From Firmicutes bacterium CAG:238 (lineage in GTDB: Bacteria > Bacillota > Clostridia > Peptostreptococcales > Anaerovoracaceae): a DNA stretch of 5,141 nucleotides. The stretch spans positions 1 through 5,141 of the forward strand of contig FR881969.1 in assembly GCA_000435615.1 (NCBI GenBank). Direction: 5' to 3'. The notes under the pieces were generated by a model that saw only the letters and a list, made by a program, of their open reading frames with translations, was not told the DNA's origin and did not search any database. The translations under genes and the position numbers were made by a program. Shown one piece after another: positions 1-5,141 of the stretch (position 1 is the first letter of the stretch; each line of letters starts with the position of its first letter).

Positions 1-61
1 CCCTTACTTTCGTAGCAAAAACACGAACAAGCCGCGCTATAGAGTGGTGCTTCGTGTACAT
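1..61 (-). CDS. Possible 5' end of a leftward gene (partial)
   Basis: An ATG at 61-59 on the minus strand opens a frame that stays open for 20 codons to the window edge, reading MYTKHHSIARLVRVFATKVR. AAGGTAGGA lies immediately upstream and could serve as a ribosome binding site. The peptide is basic and I do not recognise it. The outer left repeat arm (13-27) falls inside this frame, which argues that the frame may be chance reading of a non-coding repeat. The TTGACA at 75-80 is too close to the ATG to be its -35 element. If a real gene starts here, its promoter must lie further upstream and was not identified. Confidence 0.18.
   Translation of the reverse strand, partial: MYTKHHSIARLVRVFATKVR
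13..27 (+). repeat. Left arm of 15-bp inverted repeat
   Basis: TAGCAAAAACACGAA here is the exact reverse complement of TTCGTGTTTTTGCTA at 274-288. The two arms enclose about 246 bp, so the outer ends lie 276 bp apart. No matching short duplication is visible just outside the arms. The pair could be the termini of a small non-coding mobile element (MITE-like), or paired protein-binding sites. The sequence alone does not decide between these. Confidence 0.6.
51..59 (+). repeat. Left arm of nested 9-bp inverted repeat
   Basis: TTCGTGTAC is the reverse complement of GTACACGAA at 243-251. It lies 23 nt inside the outer left arm, and its partner lies 22 nt inside the outer right arm. The nested pair therefore keeps nearly symmetric spacing. 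Together with the adjacent outer arm it can also form a local hairpin (ACACGAA 21-27 with TTCGTGT 51-57). Confidence 0.5.
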
Positions 62-204
62 TCCTACCTTAATCTGTCAATTTGGGTTGTTTTTTCTTTT
101 TATATAAAATATACCCTGGAATGGATAACCCCTAAAACCGTTGAAATTTTAACACCCCATATTTTTACATCCAAAATTTGCCTCGGACATGCAGCGTAGG
201 TGCT

Positions 205-235
205 CCGTGAAACATTCAAAATTCCCGTGAAACAT
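205..235 (+). repeat. Two direct CCGTGAAACAT repeats, 20-bp period
   Basis: The 11-mer CCGTGAAACAT occurs at 205-215 and again at 225-235, so the start-to-start spacing is 20 bp, about two helical turns. GTGAAACA equals one half of the ParB parS palindrome (TGTTTCAC-GTGAAACA). The second copy, read from 220 to 235, also partly resembles the Noc-binding palindrome. Binding by either protein is inference only. Confidence 0.45.
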
Positions 236-242
236 GTAGTGC

Positions 243-251
243 GTACACGAA
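243..251 (-). repeat. Right arm of nested 9-bp inverted repeat
   Basis: GTACACGAA pairs with TTCGTGTAC at 51-59. With TTCGTGT at 274-280 it can form a local hairpin that mirrors the one on the left side. Confidence 0.5.
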
Positions 252-264
252 TTGGGGGTGATAT

Positions 265-336
265 ATGGACATATTCGTGTTTTTGCTAGCGTCGCATAAC
301 TGCAACTATAAATCCCTCCCCCTATTTTATTTTTGA
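265..336 (+). CDS. Speculative 23-residue hydrophobic peptide
   Basis: An ATG at 265 follows a GGGGGTG stretch (254-260) at a workable ribosome-binding distance. It opens a 23-codon frame (MDIFVFLLASHNCNYKSLPLFYF) that ends with TGA at 334-336. The amino end is hydrophobic (IFVFLLA), which could suggest membrane contact. Nothing else supports coding: the right arm of the inverted repeat lies within the frame, and AT-rich DNA often gives such short hydrophobic frames by chance. It is recorded only because of the Shine-Dalgarno-like spacing. Confidence 0.1.
   Translation: MDIFVFLLASHNCNYKSLPLFYF
274..288 (-). repeat. Right arm of 15-bp inverted repeat
   Basis: TTCGTGTTTTTGCTA pairs perfectly with the arm at 13-27. 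The heptamer TTCGTGT/ACACGAA inside it also occurs at 51-57 and 245-251. That gives four copies in alternating orientation across the region. Confidence 0.6.
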
Positions 337-378
337 AGCCGAAGAGTGAAGAATTGTGGCTTTCAAAATAAACTGTCT

Positions 379-412
379 AAAAAAGCAGGACACAGCTTAC
401 TCAATGTCCTGC
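379..412 (-). terminator. Rho-independent terminator of ileS
   Basis: On the minus strand GCAGGACA (412-405) and TGTCCTGC (392-385) form an 8-bp GC-rich stem around a 12-nt loop. A run of six T follows (384-379). It begins 27 nt after the ileS stop codon, so ileS is probably the last gene of its transcript. The plus-strand reading has only a weak T-rich tail (ACTTTAATTTT), so efficient termination from the other direction is uncertain. Confidence 0.9.
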
Positions 413-439
413 ACTTTAATTTTGTATGCAAAAATTAAT

Positions 440-3400
440 TTATACGCGTTCAACCTTGATTCCGGTCTTGTGACCGTTCAGGTCGTAAGTGTTTTCGCAT
501 GCGCCGTCTTTGAGCTCTACGGCAAGGGTTTCGCCCTTGATGTAGTCCGCGTGTTTTACGATGGCTGCTTTTACAGCCTCGTCTGCGTCAACCGTGATTA
601 CGATGTTGTCCATCATTTCGTAGTCGGCCTGCTTACGAAGCTGTTGAACCTTGGAAATCAGTTCTCTTGCAAGTCCTTCGTCAATCAGCTCAGGAGTGAG
701 CGTTGTGTCGAGGATGGTGAAGATATTATTTTCCATTGCCACTGCGAAACCCTCCTTCGCCGTAATGCGGATATCCAGGAATTCCTTTGTAATCTCAAAT
801 TCTTCTCCATCTAAGGTCATTACGACTTTACCTTGAGCCTCAACCGTTGCGATAAACGCTGCCGGTTCTTCTTTGACAAGCTCAGATGCGAACAGTTTAA
901 TCTTGCTGCCGAGAACCGGGCCTGCAGCCTTGAAGTTCGGCTTCAGGGAGAAGTTCATATACTGATCGAGGTCGTTTTCAAATACCACTCTCTTAACATT
1001 CAGTTCCTCTTCAATGAGCGGAGTGAGGTCTCCGATCAGCGCTTCGTATTTTCCGTCAACGAGAACTTCCGAAAGCGGCTGTCTTACCTTGATTCTTTCC
1101 TTTTCGCGGGTTCCGCGTCCGAGCGTAACGAGCACTCTTACGATGTCCATTCTCTCTTCTACACCTTTGTCAACAAGATCCATGTCTGCCTTCGGGAAGT
1201 ACGCTACATGAACGGTTTCTTCGCCGGTAAGGTCTGTGTAGATTTCGTCTGCGATGAACGGTGCAATCGGAGCGATGAGGCGGCTGACGCCTACGAGGAT
1301 TTCGTAAGTGGTTGCATATACGCTCTTCTTGTCATCGGTCATTTCTTCCGCATAGAATCTGCGGCGCGCTCTTCTGATATACCAGTTGGAAAGGTCTTCG
1401 GCAACAAAATCCGTAATCGCTCTTACCGTCTTCATGTGGTCGTACTGATCCATGTACTCGGTCACATCGTGAATGAGCTGGTTGTATTTGCTGAGAATCC
1501 ATCTGTCAAGCTCCGGTCTTTGTGCATAAGGAACATCGAATTTTCTCGGGTCGATTTCGTCCTGGTTTGCGTAAAGAACGAAGAAATTATATACATTTCG
1601 GAGTGTTCCGAAGAATTTGCTTACAACATCGCTGAGACCTTCTTCGTCGAATTTCGTCGGTGTCCATGCAGGCGATACGGAAAGCAGATACCATCTGGTA
1701 GCGTCTGCGCCGTATTTGTCGAGCATTTCAAACGGAGATACGGTGTTGCCTTTGTGCTTTGACATCTTCTTGCCTTCTTTGTCAAGAATCAGATCGTTTA
1801 CCAAGACATTCTTGTAAGGTGCGCAGCCCTTTACGATTGTGGAAACCGCCATCAGCGAGTAGAACCAGCCTCTTGTCTGGTCGATGCCTTCGCAGATGAA
1901 GTCTGCCGGGAAAAGCTGATCGAAATCATCCTTATGCTCGAACGGATAGTGCCACTGTGCAAAAGGCATGGAGCCGGAGTCAAACCAGCAGTCCATAACT
2001 TCCGGGATTCTGTGCATTACGCCGCCGCATTCCGGGCAGGTAAGCGTTACATCGTCCACATACGGTCTGTGCAGTTCGATGCTTTCGTCGATTTTTTCGT
2101 TTGCGAGTTCCACCAGTTCCTTGCGGGAACCGATGCAGTGCAGATGTCCGCATTCGCATCTCCAGATCGGAATCGGGGTTCCCCAGTATCTGGAACGGGA
2201 AATTGCCCAGTCTTTTACTTCTGCAAGCCAGTTTCCGAAACGCTTTTCGCCTACGAATTCCGGATACCAGTGTACGGTATTGTTATTTGCAACGAGCTCA
2301 TCCTTGAGCTTGGACATTTCGATGTACCAGGAAGGTTTTGCGTAGTAAACCAGCGGCGTATCGCATCTCCAGCAGTGCGGATAATTATGCTCTAATTTTT
2401 CTTTCTTGTAAATCTTGTCGCCTTCTGCGAGGTATTTGATGATTTCAACATCGAGGCCTTCTTCCATTACAAAGTGACCCTTCCACGGTGTTTCCGTGTA
2501 TTCACCCTTTTCGTCTACCGGCTGAAGAACCGCAAGGTTGTATTTGCGGCCGCACTGATAGTCGTCTTCACCGAAAGCCGGTGCGGTGTGAACAATTCCG
2601 GTACCGTCTTCCGTGGAAACATAATCCATGCAGGTTACGATGAATGCGTTTTTACCTTTTTCCGGGGTGCAGAACGGCATGAGCTGTTCGTATTCCCAGT
2701 ATTCCATGTCGCGGCCCTTGAGTTCTTCGAGAACTTCGTATTCGTCCTTGCCGAGAACCTTTGCTGCGAGTCCTTTTGCAAGGTAGAAGATATTGCCTTC
2801 GTTATCGCCGGAAGTCATCTTAACCTTTACATAGTCGATGTCCGGACCAACGGTAAGCGCGATGTTGGATGCGAGCGTCCAAGGCGTTGTCGTCCATGCG
2901 AGGAAATACTCGTTATCCGTGCCTTTTTTCTTGAATTTGCAGGTAAGTGTGTTTACCTTGACCATCTTGTAGCCCTGCGCTACTTCGTGGGACGCAAGTC
3001 CCGTTCCGCATCTCGGGCAGTACGGCAGAATCTTGTAGCCTTCGTAGATGAGACCTTTGTCGAACGCCTGTCTTAAAATCCACCAGCCTGTCTCGATGTA
3101 GTCGTTGTCGAGTGTGATGTATGGGTTGTCCATGTCCGCCATGTATGCCATTCTGTCGGACATTTCCGTCCACATGTTGGTATAAGTGAAAACGGATTCA
3201 CGGCATTTTTCGTTGAATTCCTTGATTCCGTATGCTTCGATGTCCTGCTTGCCGGAGAAGCCGAGCTGTTTTTCAACTTCAATTTCTACCGGAAGGCCGT
3301 GTGTATCCCAGCCGCCTTTTCTCTTAACCTGATAGCCCTGCATCGTTTTATAACGGTTGATGGAGTCTTTCAGGGTTCTTGCCATAACATGGTGGATGCC

Positions 3401-3559
3401 CGGCTTGCCGTTGGCTGTCGGTGGTCCTTCGTAAAATACGAACGACGGTGCGCCTTCTCTTGCCGTCACGCACTTATGGAGCAAATCTTCTTCTTTCCAT
3501 TTCGCCACTTGCTCTTTCTGAACTTCAGCAACCGGCTTTTCTGATAGTTTCTTGAACAT
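440..3559 (-). CDS. ileS: Isoleucyl-tRNA synthetase, type 2 (GXHH signature)
   Basis: This cytoplasmic class I enzyme charges tRNA-Ile with isoleucine using ATP and edits mischarged valine. The 1039-residue length fits the eukaryote-like type 2 family. The catalytic signature PPTANG-KP-GIHH ends at residues 54-57, and KMSKH is at 598-602. The CP1 editing domain includes WTTTPWT (222-228) and HTAPAFGEDDY (324-334). Cysteine pairs at 181/184 with 396/399, and 468/470/475 with 509/512, look zinc-binding. WFDSGSMP (525-532) and an anticodon-binding helical domain (about 680-830) follow. The C terminus lacks the cysteine cluster of type 1 enzymes. The start at 3559 is preferred because AAAGGA lies 10 nt upstream; an in-frame ATG at 3619 falls inside the T-box terminator. 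Expression is controlled by the T-box leader. The swap of HXGH to GXHH is the oddity and predicts strong mupirocin tolerance. Confidence 0.98.
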   Translation of the reverse strand: MFKKLSEKPVAEVQKEQVAKWKEEDLLHKCVTAREGAPSFVFYEGPPTANGKPGIHHVMARTLKDSINRYKTMQGYQVKRKGGWDTHGLPVEIEVEKQLGFSGKQDIEAYGIKEFNEKCRESVFTYTNMWTEMSDRMAYMADMDNPYITLDNDYIETGWWILRQAFDKGLIYEGYKILPYCPRCGTGLASHEVAQGYKMVKVNTLTCKFKKKGTDNEYFLAWTTTPWTLASNIALTVGPDIDYVKVKMTSGDNEGNIFYLAKGLAAKVLGKDEYEVLEELKGRDMEYWEYEQLMPFCTPEKGKNAFIVTCMDYVSTEDGTGIVHTAPAFGEDDYQCGRKYNLAVLQPVDEKGEYTETPWKGHFVMEEGLDVEIIKYLAEGDKIYKKEKLEHNYPHCWRCDTPLVYYAKPSWYIEMSKLKDELVANNNTVHWYPEFVGEKRFGNWLAEVKDWAISRSRYWGTPIPIWRCECGHLHCIGSRKELVELANEKIDESIELHRPYVDDVTLTCPECGGVMHRIPEVMDCWFDSGSMPFAQWHYPFEHKDDFDQLFPADFICEGIDQTRGWFYSLMAVSTIVKGCAPYKNVLVNDLILDKEGKKMSKHKGNTVSPFEMLDKYGADATRWYLLSVSPAWTPTKFDEEGLSDVVSKFFGTLRNVYNFFVLYANQDEIDPRKFDVPYAQRPELDRWILSKYNQLIHDVTEYMDQYDHMKTVRAITDFVAEDLSNWYIRRARRRFYAEEMTDDKKSVYATTYEILVGVSRLIAPIAPFIADEIYTDLTGEETVHVAYFPKADMDLVDKGVEERMDIVRVLVTLGRGTREKERIKVRQPLSEVLVDGKYEALIGDLTPLIEEELNVKRVVFENDLDQYMNFSLKPNFKAAGPVLGSKIKLFASELVKEEPAAFIATVEAQGKVVMTLDGEEFEITKEFLDIRITAKEGFAVAMENNIFTILDTTLTPELIDEGLARELISKVQQLRKQADYEMMDNIVITVDADEAVKAAIVKHADYIKGETLAVELKDGACENTYDLNGHKTGIKVERV

Positions 3560-3569
3560 TTTCCTGTAT

Positions 3570-3575
3570 TCCTTT
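3570..3575 (-). promoter_or_regulatory. ileS ribosome binding site
   Basis: AAAGGA lies 10 nt before the ATG at 3559 and just after the T-box terminator. It fixes translation at 3559 rather than at the in-frame ATG at 3619, which has no binding site and is buried in the terminator stem. A second AGGA two bases before the ATG is too close to act. Confidence 0.75.
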
Positions 3576-3591
3576 CTTTGGGCTTTGGGAT

Positions 3592-3631
3592 AAAAAAAGT
3601 CCCTAAGCCGATTTTTCACCGATTTAGGGAC
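3592..3631 (-). terminator. T-box regulated terminator upstream of ileS
   Basis: GTCCCTAA (3631-3624) pairs with TTAGGGAC (3606-3599). A further five-pair inner helix (TCGGT with ATCGG, including wobbles) forms beyond one A-C mismatch, closing on a GAAAA loop. Seven T follow (3598-3592). The 5' arm overlaps the 3' strand of the antiterminator, so uncharged tRNA-Ile binding should prevent this hairpin and allow readthrough into ileS. Confidence 0.93.
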
Positions 3632-3838
3632 GATTAAAACTTAACCGCGGTACCACCCTAGTTGCATGCCTCTATCAAGGCCGCCTCTCATTAGTGTGTC
3701 AGGCTCCGGAGTGATATTCACCTGCGGCTTCACCACAGTCCTCTCAGCGCATGCCTGCCGCATCTTTGCGGACATAGGGCACTCGGACTGCTCTCTGTAA
3801 GGCTCTTACACCGGGCTACTGGTTCCTTCACTGCCTGA
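3592..3838 (-). ncRNA. T-box riboswitch, isoleucine (AUC) specifier
   Basis: This leader senses uncharged tRNA-Ile and controls ileS by transcription antitermination. Stem I closes with TCAGGC (3838-3833) against GCCTGA (3704-3699). The 5' strand of the specifier loop carries AGTAG (3820-3816), and a GGTGAA motif lies at 3734-3729. The specifier loop reads GAAT-ATC-ACTCC, which places the ATC isoleucine codon at 3715-3713, followed by the usual purine. A small stem III is GCCT/AGGC (3681-3668). The T-box AGGGTGGTACCGCGG lies at 3659-3645. Its TGGT (3655-3652) would pair with a tRNA 3' end ACCA, implying discriminator A, as expected for tRNA-Ile. CGTCCCT (3632-3626) can pair with the T-box or with the terminator arm, but not with both. 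The specifier agrees with the downstream gene. Confidence 0.96.
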
Positions 3839-3861
3839 ATATTCAATTCATTTACCACAAT

Positions 3862-3890
3862 ATTTTACTTGGCTTTCGGGTAAAAGTCAA
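3862..3890 (-). promoter_or_regulatory. ileS promoter (sigma-A type)
   Basis: The -35 TTGACT (3890-3885) and -10 TAAAAT (3867-3862) are separated by exactly 17 bp. Transcription would start near 3855, about 17 nt before the base of T-box stem I, giving a leader of roughly 295 nt. The promoter is back to back with that of the rightward ATPase gene, and their -35 boxes are about 38 bp apart. Confidence 0.88.
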
Positions 3891-3928
3891 GGGGCAAAAC
3901 AAATGAAAAAAATAACAGGTATATTTTC

Positions 3929-3957
3929 TTGATAAATTGAAAAAACTATGATAAAAT
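3929..3957 (+). promoter_or_regulatory. Promoter of the ATPase gene (extended -10)
   Basis: TTGATA (3929-3934) and TAAAAT (3952-3957) are separated by 17 bp. TGA directly before the -10 gives an extended TGn element. Transcription should begin near 3964, leaving a short leader of about 30 nt with no evident regulatory fold. Distance and sequence suit a housekeeping sigma factor. Confidence 0.8.
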
Positions 3958-3984
3958 ATGATCCATCACAGATTTTCATAATTT

Positions 3985-3990
3985 GAGGTG
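3985..3990 (+). promoter_or_regulatory. Ribosome binding site of the ATPase gene
   Basis: GAGGTG lies four bases before the ATG at 3995; its GAGG core is six bases away. This supports that start. No other in-frame ATG with a binding site is nearby. Confidence 0.8.
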
Positions 3991-3994
3991 CGTT

Positions 3995-5141
3995 ATGAAC
4001 TATATTACACGGGAGTTGGAACGAAAGTTCTTAAAACTCAATGATTTTTTTAAGGTTATTCTTGTTACAGGCGCAAGGCAGGTCGGTAAAACGACAATGC
4101 TGAAACATTTGGCAGAAAGCGGCAGATCCTATGTCACGATGGACAATGCTATGGCAAGAGATCTTGCAAAGACTGACCCCGTCCTGTTTTTTCAAACTTA
4201 TAAGCCGCCTGTTCTGATTGATGAGGTACAGAAAGCCCCGGAATTGTTTGAACAGATTAAAATTATTTGCGACGAGAGCGAGGAAAAAGGTCTTATCTGG
4301 CTAACCGGCTCACAGCAATACGGTATGATGAAAAAAGTGCGCGAAACGCTTGCCGGAAGGATTGGAATATTGGAACTGTACAGCTTATCTGCAAGAGAAA
4401 AAGCCGGGCTTGCTTTCGACGACGATCTGGACTTTTCGTTGGCTGCATTGCAGGCAAGACAGCAAAAACGCCCAAAGAACGATGTCGTTCAGGTATTCCA
4501 GCACATCTGGGAAGGCGGTATGCCGCAGATCCAAGGCGTGGACGATGAACTCAGACAGGAATATTTTAATTCCTACATTGACACTTACCTGATGCGCGAT
4601 GTTGCCGAAGCCGGAGGAATTACCGATGCAGTACGTTTTCGCAAATTTCTCGTAGGCTGTGCATCCCTTGTATCGGAACAGGTCAATTACGCAACGCTTG
4701 CTGAATCTGCCGACATTGCGCCGAGCACCGCGAAGGAATGGCTCAAAGTGCTTGTGGGTCTTCATATTGTCTATCTGCTTGCACCCTATTCCAATAACGA
4801 ACTGAAACGGCTCAGCAAAACTCCAAAGCTCTACTTCTGCGACACCGGATTATGTTCCTATCTATCCATGTGGCTTACGCCGGATACGCTCCGCAACGGC
4901 GCTGCAAGCGGTCACTATTACGAAAATTATGTTGTAATGGAGCTTGTAAAAAACTATGCCTATGCAAGATCCAAGGTAAATCTCACCTATTTCCGGGATT
5001 CCAACGCAAAAGAAATTGATTTGTTCATTGAGGAAAACAATGTGATCCATCCGTTGGAGATTAAGAAAAGTGCTTCACCCGACCGGCGTGAGATTAAAAA
5101 ATACAAAGTGATTGATAAAGCTTCTTTGAAGCGCGGCAGCG
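3995..5141 (+). CDS. AAA_14/DUF4143-type ATPase, 3' end cut off
   Basis: This is an uninterrupted frame of 382 codons that runs off the right edge. The N-terminal P-loop domain carries Walker A GARQVGKTT (26-34), Walker B PVLIDEVQ (72-79) and a sensor-like LTGSQQ (103-108). This is followed by DTYLMRDV (196-203), typical of the AAA_14 plus DUF4143 family. A winged-helix-like segment lies about 228-255 (YATLAESADIAPSTAKEWL). The C-terminal domain shows YFCDTGL (280-286), a YYENYV helix (308-313), and EIDLFIE then LEIKKS (340-359). The pattern D342...E355-x-K357 matches a PD-(D/E)xK nuclease-like core. Family members are usually around 400 residues, so little is missing. Their cellular role is poorly known; DNA-related or stand-alone defence roles are conjecture. 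The gene has its own promoter divergent from ileS and no visible partner. Confidence 0.93.
   Translation, partial: MNYITRELERKFLKLNDFFKVILVTGARQVGKTTMLKHLAESGRSYVTMDNAMARDLAKTDPVLFFQTYKPPVLIDEVQKAPELFEQIKIICDESEEKGLIWLTGSQQYGMMKKVRETLAGRIGILELYSLSAREKAGLAFDDDLDFSLAALQARQQKRPKNDVVQVFQHIWEGGMPQIQGVDDELRQEYFNSYIDTYLMRDVAEAGGITDAVRFRKFLVGCASLVSEQVNYATLAESADIAPSTAKEWLKVLVGLHIVYLLAPYSNNELKRLSKTPKLYFCDTGLCSYLSMWLTPDTLRNGAASGHYYENYVVMELVKNYAYARSKVNLTYFRDSNAKEIDLFIEENNVIHPLEIKKSASPDRREIKKYKVIDKASLKRGS

Larger units (their letters stand above)
1..378. other. Intergenic region downstream of ileS, no secure gene
   Basis: This stretch lies beyond the ileS terminator and contains no reading frame with convincing protein character. 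It is AT-rich with pyrimidine runs (about 88-110 and 311-334). Its visible structure is an inverted-repeat pair near its two ends, a second inverted pair nested inside that, and two CCGTGAAACAT direct repeats, all listed separately. Two short open frames with plausible ribosome binding sites occur: leftward from 61 and rightward from 265. A TTGACA hexamer lies on the minus strand at 75-80, and a TATAAAAT box lies on the plus strand at 103-110 with only a poor -35 (TTGGGT, 82-87). No tRNA, CRISPR or transposase remnant was seen. Confidence 0.6.

Noticed and set aside
82..110. Plus-strand promoter TTGGGT - 17 bp - TAAAAT
   Set aside because: The -10 is good but the -35 matches consensus at only three positions. 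The area is AT-rich and no credible rightward gene follows, so it is not listed as a feature.
140..153. Near-palindrome GTTGAAATTTTAAC
   Set aside because: It is AT-rich with a mismatched pair and has no link to a promoter or gene; the match is within chance for this composition.
833..1762. 309-codon plus-strand open frame antisense to ileS
   Set aside because: It lies wholly opposite a conserved synthetase and has no ribosome binding site or recognisable domain. Its composition (rich in F, V, R, C, S) is what antisense reading of this gene would give.
2474..3076. 200-codon plus-strand frame antisense to ileS
   Set aside because: It shadows the ileS editing-domain coding strand, with no promoter, start signal or family resemblance.
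440..3619. Longer ileS frame starting at 3619 (20 extra N-terminal residues)
   Set aside because: The upstream ATG lies inside the T-box terminator hairpin and lacks a ribosome binding site. The extra residues (KNRLRDFFYPKAQRKEYRK) are a translation of leader RNA, and family members begin near MFKKL.
4267..4592. Short plus-strand frames inside the ATPase gene
   Set aside because: They are out-of-frame readings of the ATPase coding sequence, with arginine-rich and low-information products.
4385..4765. 126-codon minus-strand frame opposite the ATPase gene
   Set aside because: The plus strand encodes Walker and DUF4143 motifs without interruption through this stretch. The minus frame has no start signal or recognisable motif.

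Overview
The window looks like chromosomal DNA from a low-to-mid-GC Bacillota (Firmicutes) bacterium, probably a clostridial anaerobe. The evidence is a T-box leader, a eukaryote-like (type 2) isoleucyl-tRNA synthetase, AT-rich intergenic regions with sigma-A-type promoters, and GAGG/AAAGGA ribosome binding sites. The genus cannot be read from the sequence.

Layout, left to right. Positions 1-378 contain no gene that can be called with confidence. They hold a pair of 15-bp inverted repeats (13-27 and 274-288), with a second inverted pair nested inside, and two CCGTGAAACAT direct repeats. A possible start of a leftward gene (minus strand from 61) runs off the edge. A rho-independent terminator at 379-412 ends the leftward ileS transcript. 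ileS occupies 440-3559 on the minus strand and encodes a complete 1039-residue isoleucyl-tRNA synthetase. Its leader (about 3560-3855, minus strand) is a T-box riboswitch with an AUC isoleucine specifier, the AGGGTGG...CCGCGG T-box and a competing terminator, all driven by a strong promoter at 3862-3890. Facing the other way, a second promoter (3929-3957) and a ribosome binding site precede an AAA_14/DUF4143-type ATPase gene that starts at 3995 and is cut by the right edge after 382 codons.

ileS is a self-contained regulated unit: uncharged tRNA-Ile should stabilise the antiterminator and raise synthetase expression. The ATPase is divergently transcribed from its own promoter and has no evident link to tRNA charging. 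The most notable observation is in the synthetase catalytic site. The class I HXGH signature reads G-I-H-H (residues 54-57), the swapped GXHH form that I recall being linked to extreme mupirocin resistance in some type 2 IleRS enzymes. No wholly new multi-gene system is visible.
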